64,000 nt of DNA, taken from the NCBI GenBank assembly GCA_964351865.1, contig CAYGPJ010000003.1:62001-126000 (forward strand). Direction: 5' to 3'. The DNA comes from JBCDJI01 sp964351865. GTDB taxonomy: Bacteria; Verrucomicrobiota; Verrucomicrobiia; Methylacidiphilales; JBCBYL01. This document shows positions 1-9,016 of this stretch, piece by piece. Below the pieces are notes generated by a model that ran no database searches, was not told the origin of the DNA, and saw only the letters and a program-made list of their open reading frames with translations. Position numbers and translations under genes: made by a program. Numbering within the stretch: the first letter of the stretch is position 1; every line of letters starts with the position of its first letter.

Positions 1-918
1 GGTTTTGAGAACGTCTCTCCAGGCCGTCGTGGGTAAATTCAGCTCGGGCAGGGTATCATCGGCTACCGCATCGGGCAAACGTTGAGCCGCTGTTTTGAGT
101 CCATTAATGGAAGCTCGATTACCGTTGGCCGGATCAATGACCGCGAGACTGACCACAATAGCTGAAACATCCTGCCAGCCCAATGGGTTGAAACTGGTCA
201 CACCGGTACCATCCTGCGCCAGTATCTCGGCAAAGCTATGCGGGGCCGTATTATTCCATTCCCGCCAGCCGGGTTCAGTGTTGGAGGCCGGATTTTTGCT
301 CAAATCCATCGGGAGTGTTTCATACGTTCCGTCGGTAAGTAAAAATCCCAACTCAAAACGAAAGACTCCTTTGCACAGGATGTGGTAATCGTCCAAGGTG
401 GTTCCAGCGACCGCTTGAGTGACTCCGGTGCCCGCAACAATACTGTTAGATTCGTCGTAGGTGATGAAGGTGAGTTTGCTGAAGGGCTGAGCAATGGCCA
501 TACGCTCCAGGTTACCGTCATTCACCCGATAGCTTACCAGCGTGATGCCACTGGCAGGGTCGGTCGCGGGGTCGGTTCCGGAGGGCAACACTCCGGGCAC
601 TTTACTGAAAAAATCAAATTCGTCGTTGCCTTCACTGGATCCACCGACATCTATCTTATTTAAATAATAATCAAGCCCCTGCTGCTTGGGCATCATTGCC
701 AGGTCACGCCCGATACGATCCAGCGCCTGGCGGGCCAGCACATCCACTTCCAGTTTTTCGGCTGAGTTGGTGGTGGAACTGGCAACGGTACTGAAGATCG
801 GTGCCAGCATGGCTATCATGATGGCCAGCACGGCAGTAGCCGCCATCATTTCAATCAGTGTAAAACCAATCTTGATGGTGACTCTACGATATGGGCGGTT
901 TCGGGTCATGATAAACAT
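1..918 (-). CDS. Verru_Chthon cassette protein C (prepilin-like), 3' end cut by window
   Basis: An open frame of 306 codons runs without a stop from an ATG at 918 to the window's left edge, so the C-terminus is missing. The N-terminus has a basic leader and then a type IV prepilin cleavage site, GFTLIE at residues 18-23 (Gly at -1, Glu at +5). A hydrophobic helix (about 19-45) follows. The rest is a Ser/Thr/Asp-rich extracytoplasmic domain. Size and position after the B protein match protein C of the Verru_Chthon cassette, a set of four prepilin-type proteins known from Verrucomicrobia. Its ATG follows directly on the TAA of the upstream gene (zero spacing), so translation is probably coupled. 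The export or pseudopilus role is inferred from the leader; no substrate is known. Protein A would be expected beyond the left edge. Confidence 0.85.
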   Translation of the reverse strand, partial: MFIMTRNRPYRRVTIKIGFTLIEMMAATAVLAIMIAMLAPIFSTVASSTTNSAEKLEVDVLARQALDRIGRDLAMMPKQQGLDYYLNKIDVGGSSEGNDEFDFFSKVPGVLPSGTDPATDPASGITLVSYRVNDGNLERMAIAQPFSKLTFITYDESNSIVAGTGVTQAVAGTTLDDYHILCKGVFRFELGFLLTDGTYETLPMDLSKNPASNTEPGWREWNNTAPHSFAEILAQDGTGVTSFNPLGWQDVSAIVVSLAVIDPANGNRASINGLKTAAQRLPDAVADDTLPELNLPTTAWRDVLKT

Positions 919-1446
919 TTAAAATGGGGTCAGGCTGGCGATGACTTCGTATTTAGAGCTTTCGACTGCGGGCCATGGGCCGTCACCTGCGACGCCTGTG
1001 GGCCAACTGACCACAATGTGAAAGACCGGTGGCTCAGAATCGGTGACAGCCTCAAGTTTGACATCCACTCGAAACTCAGCGGCAATCCTCTCTGCCAGGG
1101 TCGGGCTGCTGCTCGTAATAACCGTGCCATCCGGATTAAAATAAAAAACACGTTTCGTCCCTGCTGCCGCATCGGTTGGGGTGATCATGAAGCGGGGACT
1201 GGGACTCGGGTTGGTGGCAGGGTCCCCATCAGTGAGCGTATGCCAGTCGTCCATCATCTGCAAGTCGGCGGCAATGTCTCGCGCGACACTCGCGGCTTCA
1301 GTATTGGCCACGCTGTCCCGATTCATGTCTAACCCCGCCGTCAAAAGGCCCAGTGTGGTGAGAATCGCAAAAGAGACAATGCCCAGTGCGAGGGTCACTT
1401 CAATCAGGCTGAAGCCTGTTTGATGACGATGTTCATGTTGCTTCAT
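919..1446 (-). CDS. Verru_Chthon cassette protein B (prepilin-like)
   Basis: This 175-residue protein has a short basic leader with three His residues and a prepilin processing motif, GFSLIE at 11-16. A hydrophobic helix of about 22 residues follows, then a soluble domain rich in Asp, Thr and Pro. Leader type, size and position between D and C fit protein B of the verrucomicrobial four-gene prepilin cassette. It lies 15 bases after the D gene and abuts the C gene exactly, so the three form one minus-strand operon. Function in pseudopilus assembly or secretion is inferred from the class III signal only. Confidence 0.85.
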   Translation of the reverse strand: MKQHEHRHQTGFSLIEVTLALGIVSFAILTTLGLLTAGLDMNRDSVANTEAASVARDIAADLQMMDDWHTLTDGDPATNPSPSPRFMITPTDAAAGTKRVFYFNPDGTVITSSSPTLAERIAAEFRVDVKLEAVTDSEPPVFHIVVSWPTGVAGDGPWPAVESSKYEVIASLTPF

Positions 1447-1461
1447 CTGATAAGGTATTTC

Positions 1462-2169
1462 CTAAACTCCCGGGCGCAAGAATCGCACCGCTCCGCTGGG
1501 ACCATCAATCACGATGCCGACCGCATTGGCCTGATTGCCGGTTGCGGGGATGAGCCCCATGACAATATAGTCAGGCACCGTGCGGGAGGTGGCATCTAGC
1601 CGTGCGGCACCATCCGGACTGAATTGAATCACCCAGTCAAACTGGTCATCTGTGACATCCGTGCGACGTGTTGCCATGCTGGCAGAAAAAGTAATCGGGT
1701 CGGTTCTGGTCTCATCCAGGATTTCGATATTACCTGTCAGCGCAGTAAGCGGATTGCCGGGAAGATTTGTATTTGCCGTGGTGGTGTCTAACCTCACCCC
1801 TTTCAAAATGGACACCGCCCGGCTGGGTTGAATGGACGGGTTGGTGGGGTCGTTTACGAGATTGTTCGAATTACTGCCCAAACCATCAATAGCTTCTAAC
1901 ATCGCCACTACTAATTCTGGGGACGAACTATCCGTCGAGGATAAACCCACATATACGTAGTTGTTGTTACTCATGGCACGCGTGCGTGCCTGCTGCAGAA
2001 TGTCAGACATGGAGTTCGCTGCACGTGTCATTTCCTGACCGCTTCCTTTAAAAAGTGAGCCAGAGATCGCAATGACGAGGATCATGATGGTGACCACCAC
2101 CAGAATTTCAATAAGACTGAAAGCTCTTTTTCCTTTTGAGAATTTAACGGTGCTAGATTTCATAATCAT
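1462..2169 (-). CDS. Verru_Chthon cassette protein D (prepilin-like)
   Basis: This 235-residue protein starts the prepilin operon. A lysine-rich leader precedes AFSLIE at 16-21, with Ala rather than the usual Gly at -1. Then come a hydrophobic helix and a domain with the GspH/FimT-like character of minor pseudopilins (Arg-Ala-rich segment near 45-60). Two in-frame ATGs exist, at 2169 and 2163. An AAGA-type weak ribosome binding site is better spaced for the one at 2163, which would drop two residues. Order D-B-C on one strand matches the known cassette. The role is inferred from family membership. Confidence 0.85.
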   Translation of the reverse strand: MIMKSSTVKFSKGKRAFSLIEILVVVTIMILVIAISGSLFKGSGQEMTRAANSMSDILQQARTRAMSNNNYVYVGLSSTDSSSPELVVAMLEAIDGLGSNSNNLVNDPTNPSIQPSRAVSILKGVRLDTTTANTNLPGNPLTALTGNIEILDETRTDPITFSASMATRRTDVTDDQFDWVIQFSPDGAARLDATSRTVPDYIVMGLIPATGNQANAVGIVIDGPSGAVRFLRPGV

Positions 2170-2679
2170 ATCTTAGATAATACTTATTAGTTTGTAAATA
2201 CAATATATTCACAATAAATGGGGACGCAAGCAAAATTATAGTATGAGTATGAGGATTTTCAAGGGGGCGTTCTAGGTTGCTGGTTGAAAAGGGGATGCAA
2301 TAAATATTTTACAACTGATGCAATGGAAACGCTTGGTTTTGCTGCTGTGTGTGCCTCGATTCCAGGTAAAGTTGCATGCTGATGATCCATTGCTGCTATC
2401 AGTAGTCAGTTCATATAAAGAGATGCACGCTGGAATTTAAAATTTAACCACGAACTCCGATAGAATCGCGAGCAGATGGACACGAATATACACGAATGGG
2501 GAGCACAATATTGAGGCGGTTAGACGTGATCGGCTCAAAAATCGAAATACTCAGACCTTTGTTCTCGGTAAACTGCCTTTTAGAACTTAGTAGTTCATGC
2601 CACATGATAAGGCGGGAACTGTAGGGAATATGCGTAAGCCCTGGCAGCCATCAGGCTGGCCATGGATAATCACAGCGTG
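2170..2679. other. Intergenic region with a CACGAAT-type repeat remnant
   Basis: No convincing gene is present in these 510 bases between two minus-strand operons. The part near 2170-2220 is AT-rich and should hold the prepilin operon promoter. At about 2446-2496 the sequence reads AATTTAACCACGAA, then a short interruption, then GATGGACACGAAT and ACACGAATGGG. This resembles the dispersed 'ACCACGAATGGACACGAAT' sequence often seen between genes of Verrucomicrobia and Planctomycetes. It appears as a decayed single copy here. Confidence 0.4.
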
Positions 2680-4113
2680 CTATTCGAGAGATGCGGGATG
2701 ATGTTCCTGAATGATTTTCAGTAATACCTTGACCAGTTCAGGATTGTCAGCGGCAACGTTGCGGGTTTCCTGTTCGGGGGAAGCGTGGTCGTATAATTCA
2801 CAGTACTCGTTATTATGGTGGGCGATCAGACGGTAATTTCCCTGGACGACCGAGCTGGCTCCGTTTTGATAAGAAATGGCAAATCCCGTCTGAGTTGCTG
2901 GATCTGTAATCAGCGGCACCAGCGAGTCCCCGTTGATGCCAGTTGGCTTACCCAACCCCGCTAATTCACACAGGGTCGGGTAGATGTCGATGGTTTCCAC
3001 GATAGTGTGATTCATTTGGCCGGGTGCTGGTATTTCGTGTGGTAATTTAATGATCAGTGGAGCACGCAGTGATTCCTCGAAGAGGCTGTGCTTACCCCAG
3101 ATGGCATGTTCGCCCAAGTGCCAGCCATGGTCGCCCCACAAGACCACCACGGTGTTTTTGTCTAAACCCGTGCGTTTTAACTCGTCGAGCACGTAGCCAA
3201 TCTGGGCATCTGAATAGCTGACCGCAGCGGCGTAATGGCGGCGAACCTCGGCGGCAAACTCGGGGTCGGTGTTAGGATCGCGATTCCAGCGATTATATTT
3301 CATGAATTCGGCTGAGCCGTGCCAGGTCGTTTTGCCGACTGGCTTGGCGGGGTGAGGAATAGGAGGGAGTTGCTTGCCCTGATAGAGATTCAAATATTTC
3401 TTAGGGGCGCCGAAAGGGAGGTGAGGCCGAATAAATCCAACCGCGAGCAAGAAAGGTTTATCCTGACTCGCCAGTGATTCCAGCTCTGACACGGCTGCCG
3501 CCCGGATCAAGCCGTCCGGGTAGCTCATGTCATCACCGTCAAAGGATTGAAACACATCCATGTCAGCAGACTTGTTTCGTGCTTCCCCATTAGCCAGCCC
3601 GTGCATGGCGCCCTTCGGGGTTTTCCAGGCACCTGTGGGCATAATATTCTTGTCCCAGGCTAAGGGCATTTCCAACTGGCTGGCGTCATCCCAGTCTTTA
3701 CCCCCTTTGCCTCCGGGATGGTGAGATATTTTGCCGACTGCGATAGTGGTGTAGCCTTGTTGGCGAAAGAACGCCGGCAGGCTCGGGGTCACTTTGTCAT
3801 CGTCTCGGATAGCCTTGGCTCGCTCCATTAAAGCCGCATTACCGGCAGGACCGTATTGTCCCGTCAACAAAGCATAGCGCGACGCCCCGCAGGTCGGAGC
3901 TTGCACGTAGTGCCGATTAAAAGGGCGACCTGTTGCCGCCAATTGATCCATGCGAGGAGAGTGAATATAATCTGCTCCGAACGAGGCTAATTCAGGTCGC
4001 AAATCATCAACACAAATCAATAGGATATTAGGACGTTGAGCGTGAAGAGAGCTCAACGAAATCAGAAATGCGGCAAGGAAGATAAAGGTGGCGGGCGTCG
4101 TTCTGAGATTCAT
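2680..4113 (-). CDS. Exported sulfatase, iduronate-2-sulfatase-like (S1 family)
   Basis: This hydrolase of the alkaline phosphatase/sulfatase superfamily would remove sulfate esters from glycans outside the cytoplasm. The chosen ATG at 4113 gives a 477-residue protein opening with a typical Sec signal (cleavage likely after LHA). A GTG at 4146 would add 11 non-signal residues. Metal-binding DD lies in VDDLRPEL just after the mature N-terminus. The sulfatase signature is CGASR (Cys near residue 75), the Cys that is matured to formylglycine; Ala replaces the usual Pro, which is allowed. GDHGWHLGEH and WGKHS are typical of iduronate-2-sulfatase-type members. It sits 80 bases after the symporter gene, probably in the same operon. 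The exact glycan cannot be told. Confidence 0.9.
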   Translation of the reverse strand: MNLRTTPATFIFLAAFLISLSSLHAQRPNILLICVDDLRPELASFGADYIHSPRMDQLAATGRPFNRHYVQAPTCGASRYALLTGQYGPAGNAALMERAKAIRDDDKVTPSLPAFFRQQGYTTIAVGKISHHPGGKGGKDWDDASQLEMPLAWDKNIMPTGAWKTPKGAMHGLANGEARNKSADMDVFQSFDGDDMSYPDGLIRAAAVSELESLASQDKPFLLAVGFIRPHLPFGAPKKYLNLYQGKQLPPIPHPAKPVGKTTWHGSAEFMKYNRWNRDPNTDPEFAAEVRRHYAAAVSYSDAQIGYVLDELKRTGLDKNTVVVLWGDHGWHLGEHAIWGKHSLFEESLRAPLIIKLPHEIPAPGQMNHTIVETIDIYPTLCELAGLGKPTGINGDSLVPLITDPATQTGFAISYQNGASSVVQGNYRLIAHHNNEYCELYDHASPEQETRNVAADNPELVKVLLKIIQEHHPASLE

Positions 4114-4193
4114 GTGTGGGGAATGGAGGTTGCTGATCCCCGACACCCATTGGGGGTCGGGACTGGCCGAAGCCAGTGGGGCTATGTTAGGGA

Positions 4194-5978
4194 TTACTTG
4201 GCGCTAGATTCATCAGACTGTCGTTTTTTATGGGCCTTCGAGGCTCGGTATAACAGACCACCGACACCCATGATCAGAAGGCCGCAGAACCAGAAACAGG
4301 CGCGCCCCTCCAATGGATTAGGGACAATCATCCCTAATAACGAAATAAAACCGCCATAAATGAAGCAAAGAATTCCTAATATCCGAGCCTGCACATCGTC
4401 GGACTCCTTGCCTTCTTCTGCTTTGTAATTCACCGGTCGACTCTGTCGCTCGAAGAAATCCTCCACCAGCGCAGGCGTTTTCAGATGTAGCCCTCTGGCG
4501 ATCCCGACGGTAATAAAAAACCAGATACTGCAAACGATGATGTTGCCGAGTCCACTTACGATATAGAGAAAGTCTGATGCCTCACGCGGGGAGAGATCAA
4601 CGTAGCCGAACCAGGCCGGATCAAGGACATACTTGACGAAGGCAGAGAAGGAAAATCCGACCAGCAATGAACTCCAGGCGGACCAGCGGGGGGCGCCTTT
4701 CACAAATAGCCCCCAGACTAACGATACCGAAAAGGGGATCGCTACCAGGGATCCGAAGAGAATCATAATTTCGAAGAGATCCAGCTCGGATAACTGGCGA
4801 ATAAGCAGGGCGGCCCCAATGACAATAAATCCAAAAAGAGCAGAGGCCAGTTTTCCGGCAATCAGCAACTCTTTCGGAGAGGCCTGTTTGCGGAAAATAG
4901 GGTTATAGAAATTTTTGACCATGATGCCTGCATTGCGATTCAGCCCGGTGTCCATGGAAGAAATGGTGGCGGCGAAGAGCGCACAGAGCAGCAGTCCCAA
5001 CATTCCTACCGGCATCGTTTCGATTCCGATAAAGACAAAGGCCCCTTCATAGGCTTTATCTCCGAGGCTTGGGAAAACGGATTCCAGGCCATCAGGCTTA
5101 ATGACACGAGCGGCCAAGGGGGGGATGAACCAGATAAACGGACCGATGAACATCAGAATGGCCGCCATGAAGGAGGCCTTACGGGCATGGCTGTCCTCTT
5201 TCACCGCCAGATAGCGGTAGGCATCAAACATGTTGTTGAGCTTGAACGACTGAATCACGAAGGCGGCAAAGATCCACACGTAAACGAAACTGGCATCTTC
5301 CGCTTCCCAAAACTTAAAATGGCTGGCTGGCAGCTTCTCGACCAGTCCGGTCAAGCCACCAACGGCCGGGTGACTTAACGCCAGGAAACAGGTCACCACT
5401 GTGATCGACATCAACAGGAGCGTTTGCATGAAATCGGAAGCGACCACCGCCCACGATCCTCCCGCCACGGTCATGAAGACCACGACCGTTCCAACGACCC
5501 AGATCGTCATGACGGGGGGCACATTAAAGAATCCGGCTACAATGATGGCAAGGCCATTGAGCCAGATTCCGGCGTAGACAACGCTGACGGGGACCTGCAC
5601 CCAGGTAAATACCTGCTCGTTAATTTTTCCGAAGCGATCTCGCACCCCATCCATTGCCGTCACCACCCGCATGCGCCGGAAACGGTGGCCAGTGATCAAG
5701 GCATTGCCGAGATAGCCGATGGCATTTCCAAAAAAGATAGCGGCCACCAGAATGCCGTCGACGTAAGCCTTACCGGCCGCACCGGTAAAAGTCCAGGCAC
5801 TGAATTGAGTCATGAAACAAGAGGCACCCACCAACCACCACAACATACTCCCGCCACCTCGGAAATAGTCGCTGGCATCTTTACTGAAAGCGCGGAAAAT
5901 GATGCCCAGACTGAATTGGAATCCGAAGTAAAAGACGACAACCAGAAAGTCCCAGTGATTTAAGTTAGTTCCAAACAT
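4194..5978 (-). CDS. Sodium:solute symporter (SSS family)
   Basis: This 594-residue inner-membrane protein has roughly 13-14 hydrophobic segments spread along its length, the usual size for the sodium/solute symporter family. N-terminal features include an FRGGGSMLWWLVGAS segment and QFSAWTFTGAAG, the conserved helix-1/2 region of these carriers. It would import a solute, probably a sugar or sugar acid, using the sodium gradient. Its neighbours (GH3 glycosidase, HAD phosphatase, sulfatase, LacI regulator) point to a product of glycan breakdown. It lies 156 bases after the GH3 gene. The substrate cannot be read from sequence. Confidence 0.9.
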   Translation of the reverse strand: MFGTNLNHWDFLVVVFYFGFQFSLGIIFRAFSKDASDYFRGGGSMLWWLVGASCFMTQFSAWTFTGAAGKAYVDGILVAAIFFGNAIGYLGNALITGHRFRRMRVVTAMDGVRDRFGKINEQVFTWVQVPVSVVYAGIWLNGLAIIVAGFFNVPPVMTIWVVGTVVVFMTVAGGSWAVVASDFMQTLLLMSITVVTCFLALSHPAVGGLTGLVEKLPASHFKFWEAEDASFVYVWIFAAFVIQSFKLNNMFDAYRYLAVKEDSHARKASFMAAILMFIGPFIWFIPPLAARVIKPDGLESVFPSLGDKAYEGAFVFIGIETMPVGMLGLLLCALFAATISSMDTGLNRNAGIMVKNFYNPIFRKQASPKELLIAGKLASALFGFIVIGAALLIRQLSELDLFEIMILFGSLVAIPFSVSLVWGLFVKGAPRWSAWSSLLVGFSFSAFVKYVLDPAWFGYVDLSPREASDFLYIVSGLGNIIVCSIWFFITVGIARGLHLKTPALVEDFFERQSRPVNYKAEEGKESDDVQARILGILCFIYGGFISLLGMIVPNPLEGRACFWFCGLLIMGVGGLLYRASKAHKKRQSDESSAK

Positions 5979-6134
5979 AGAGGGGAATAGTTAGAGTGGA
6001 TATGACGCCTGTCTTACGTGATTATGGGTGCATTGCAAGAGAATCAAATGGTTTGTATGCATATCGTCGAATGAATGCTTCTGAAATTCGACGATAGGAT
6101 GGCATTTTCAAGGAGATCGGTATTGCCTGAATCA

Positions 6135-7910
6135 TCAGACCGCAATGGCTGATGGCTTGAGGGTATCTTTTTGCTGGAACGGGTAGTAATTGGCCAGTGG
6201 CCAGTGACCCTTAGCTTCCAAACGTCCGAACAGCACCTCTTTCGTCGTGCGCAATCCCTCGGGAGTCAAATTGAGGTTGAGCACCACGCTCGGTGCTTCA
6301 GGAATCAATCCTCCGACACCTTTGATACAATAAGGATTATTCGTAATCAGGACGACCGGGTAGCCACGGTCAATCAATGCCTTCACATACGTGTTGGGCT
6401 TTTCCTGGCGGTCGTAATAGTTGGTGCAAAGAATCAGGTCGTATGCATGAGATTCCACGTACTCAAGCACGGCAGCGTCCTGCTCGGGGTCGGAACCGAA
6501 GCGAGTCTCATAAGTCTGCAAACCGGGCCAGTCTGCTTCCATGATTTCTGAAAACAGCGCGGGATGATCGTGTATGTCATTCGGTGTTTTGATCGAATTC
6601 TGCTGGTTGATGAGTAAGACCTTTCTGGCAGGGTCAAGGGGTAAGGCATGCAATTCGTCTTTAGGCACCAAAATGGCATTCTGGGCGGAATCCTTAGCGG
6701 TTTGGATGATAATCGGATCCTGGTAAGGAACGGCGGCCTGCGAGGCATCAACTACTCCCATCTGGTCGAACAATCCGTATTTGTGTTTGATGGTCAGCAC
6801 GCGGCGGACTTTGTCATCTAATTCATCGGAGTCGATTCTGCCATCTTCCACCCACTTTTGAATGGTATAGAACATTTCGCCACGCCATTGGTTTTCGGCC
6901 TTCATCAGGATGGTGTCGATGCCGGCTGCCAGCGCCCGCGCGCAGGCTTCCCCGATACCATAACGATCGATCAATGCTCCCATGGTAATGCTGTCGGAGG
7001 TAATAAGCCCTTCAAAGCCGAGTTCTTCCCGCAGTAGGCCGGTAACCACCTTGCGTGAAACGGTGGAAATATGATCCGGGTCGATTTGTGGGTAAATGCA
7101 ATGTGCGATCATGATCGAGTCCAGTCCCGCTGCGATCAGGCGTTTGTAAGGCAGCAGGTCCACGGCATGCAAACGCGACATGTCCACATCCAGTAGCGGG
7201 CAGGCATGGTGCGCGTCGGTGGCGGAATCTCCGCGCCCGGGAAAATGTTTAGCGGCAGCAATCACCCCTGCATCTTTGAAGCCTTCGAGCATCGCGATGG
7301 CATATTCGGCGACGACTTCCGGATCGTCACTGAAAGCCCGGTAGCCAATCTCCGGATTGTTGGGGTTTATGTTCACATCGACTACTGGCGAGTGAATCAT
7401 GTCCATTCCGGATGCCTTCATCTGTGCCCCGACGCAGCGGGCCACTTTGCGTGCCATTTCCGGACTGCCGCCAGCGACCAGTCCCATGTTGGATGGAAAT
7501 TGAACCACGCCTCCACGTGAGAGGTCTTTACTAGTGTCGTTTTCCTGATCGATCACCATATGCAGGGGGATCGCAGGATTGCGTTTTGCCGCCATGCGGC
7601 GCAGTTCATTCAGCATCTCTGCGTAAGCTTCCGGAGTGGTGTAAGGAGCGGGTCCCGGATCGGCAATGCGTTGCATCGAGGGAATGAAATCGTCTCCGAG
7701 TTCCTGCTGTTTGGCTTTGGAATCGGTAAAATAACGAAACATGCGGGTGAAAGGAGAGAGTCGGATTCCACCGCAATGGTAGCGTTCGATGGACTCACGC
7801 ACCGCATTATTGATGACCGTGCCTGACATGCCAATAACAACGCATTGCCCGATTTTCTGTTCGAGCGTCATTTTACTGAGGATGGATTCGATGGGATTTT
7901 TTTGGATCAT
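6135..7910 (-). CDS. Glycoside hydrolase family 3, NagZ-like beta-N-acetylhexosaminidase
   Basis: This 591-residue enzyme has an N-terminal GH3 TIM barrel (about 10-385) and a C-terminal GH3_C-like domain. KHFPGRG at 221-227 followed by DAHH at 232-235 is the NagZ-type loop that carries the catalytic Asp-His pair. The nucleophile should be Asp306 in SDSITM. No signal peptide is seen, so it acts in the cytoplasm on imported oligosaccharides. Some NagZ-type GH3 enzymes are phosphorylases, so release of a sugar phosphate is possible. That would suit the HAD phosphatase encoded 21 bases upstream. The two-domain form is longer than the single-domain NagZ of Gram-negatives. Confidence 0.88.
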   Translation of the reverse strand: MIQKNPIESILSKMTLEQKIGQCVVIGMSGTVINNAVRESIERYHCGGIRLSPFTRMFRYFTDSKAKQQELGDDFIPSMQRIADPGPAPYTTPEAYAEMLNELRRMAAKRNPAIPLHMVIDQENDTSKDLSRGGVVQFPSNMGLVAGGSPEMARKVARCVGAQMKASGMDMIHSPVVDVNINPNNPEIGYRAFSDDPEVVAEYAIAMLEGFKDAGVIAAAKHFPGRGDSATDAHHACPLLDVDMSRLHAVDLLPYKRLIAAGLDSIMIAHCIYPQIDPDHISTVSRKVVTGLLREELGFEGLITSDSITMGALIDRYGIGEACARALAAGIDTILMKAENQWRGEMFYTIQKWVEDGRIDSDELDDKVRRVLTIKHKYGLFDQMGVVDASQAAVPYQDPIIIQTAKDSAQNAILVPKDELHALPLDPARKVLLINQQNSIKTPNDIHDHPALFSEIMEADWPGLQTYETRFGSDPEQDAAVLEYVESHAYDLILCTNYYDRQEKPNTYVKALIDRGYPVVLITNNPYCIKGVGGLIPEAPSVVLNLNLTPEGLRTTKEVLFGRLEAKGHWPLANYYPFQQKDTLKPSAIAV

Positions 7911-7931
7911 GATGTGGTAAGGGTTGGTCGT

Positions 7932-8843
7932 TTATATGGTGGCTGAGGCGCAAGTCAGCACTTGCTCCTGACGGGGCCACGGGTCATCGGGTTGAAGCAC
8001 AGTTGCAAATTCGTCTAACAGCTGCTGCTGGTATTCGCCGGCGTAAGTGCCCAGGAAAAAACGTTCTATCGCCTCGTTTTTGAAGCGCTTCCATGAGGAT
8101 GGTTCTGCTCCGGGCAGGATCGGGTAGAAGAGGATATTGTGGGCACGGGCGGCTTCCAGGTCGCCCATGGCGTCGCCCATCATCAGGGCTCGTGTAGGCA
8201 CGAAATTTTCTGGTAGTGCCGATTTTAACTGGGTGATTTTGCTACCAACGTCCTGACCCATGACCCGTGTCGTCAGTGGCAGTAATTCTTCATGCCCCCA
8301 ATCCTGCATGAGTGCCTCGCGGGCCGATGAGGAGACTACCATGATCTCCGCATTGCGGTATGCCCATGCCAGAGTTTCTCGAACGAGGGGATAAGCTGGA
8401 TTGCCTTCGCGCTCCATAATTTGCGCGTAGAGATCATCGCTGCGCTGGCTCCAGTCCAGCACCTGGTCGAGGAAGTGACTGCGCCGCGTCGCGTTATATT
8501 CTACCAGGGCACCGGGAGACATTGGAGCGCCCGATAGAACAAAGTCCCGTAGCTCTTTGACTCCGGCGACCGCTTTTCGGGCGGATTCAGATTGTTCGGC
8601 CAGCCGCTCGAAGGCCATGACCAATCCCTGAAAGCGGTTGACCCCGCGATGCACCGAATACAGGTTGATGTTTTCCGCAATTCGGTAGAATTCAGTCTGA
8701 TAGGATTGGAGCCCCCAGATTTCAAGCGCCAGCGGTTGAAAAACCCGCTTGTGCTTGATCTCCATCGTATCGAAGACCGTACCATCAGAATCAATTCCGA
8801 TAAAATAGGGTTGGCGGCGGACTGGGGATGACTGCTCAGGCAT
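7932..8843 (-). CDS. HAD-superfamily hydrolase
   Basis: This 303-residue soluble protein has the haloacid dehalogenase motifs: motif I DSDGTVFDT (Asp18, Asp20), motif II around VVSSSARE (Ser), and motif III in MMGDAMGDLEAA near residue 220. It probably hydrolyses a phosphoester. Position directly ahead of the GH3 gene in a LacI-linked sugar locus suggests a sugar-phosphate substrate, which is inference. It is longer than a typical beta-phosphoglucomutase-type HAD, with a larger helical cap. It is the first gene of the HAD-GH3-symporter-sulfatase run. Confidence 0.8.
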   Translation of the reverse strand: MPEQSSPVRRQPYFIGIDSDGTVFDTMEIKHKRVFQPLALEIWGLQSYQTEFYRIAENINLYSVHRGVNRFQGLVMAFERLAEQSESARKAVAGVKELRDFVLSGAPMSPGALVEYNATRRSHFLDQVLDWSQRSDDLYAQIMEREGNPAYPLVRETLAWAYRNAEIMVVSSSAREALMQDWGHEELLPLTTRVMGQDVGSKITQLKSALPENFVPTRALMMGDAMGDLEAARAHNILFYPILPGAEPSSWKRFKNEAIERFFLGTYAGEYQQQLLDEFATVLQPDDPWPRQEQVLTCASATI

Positions 8844-8910
8844 GAGTTTTTTCGATCGGCGGAGTCAGACAGGAAAAGGCGTCTCGCAACCGATGGCCGT
8901 AGGTTGAGTT

Positions 8911-8945
8911 ATAGTTATCAAATGCATGGCATATTTAATAACTAT
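8911..8945. promoter_or_regulatory. Inverted repeat upstream of the HAD-GH3-symporter operon
   Basis: ATAGTTAT (8911-8918) and ATAACTAT (8938-8945) are perfect inverted repeats 19 bases apart, 66 bases upstream of the HAD gene start. The spacer holds the smaller symmetry ATGC-ATG-GCAT and a TTTAATAA core also found at other regulatory candidates in this window. A binding site for the adjacent LacI regulator is possible but untested. There is no central CG as in many LacI operators. Confidence 0.35.
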
Positions 8946-9016
8946 TAAGAAAAAACGTCAAGTATTGTTACGCATCTTCTCCAGGTAGGGAGTAGGGATC
9001 AGGGTGGGGCGCGAGG

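Noticed and set aside
5424..5963. Plus-strand open frame of 179 codons opposite the symporter gene
   Set aside because: It is the antisense shadow of a clear membrane transporter; it is His/Asp-rich with no family resemblance.
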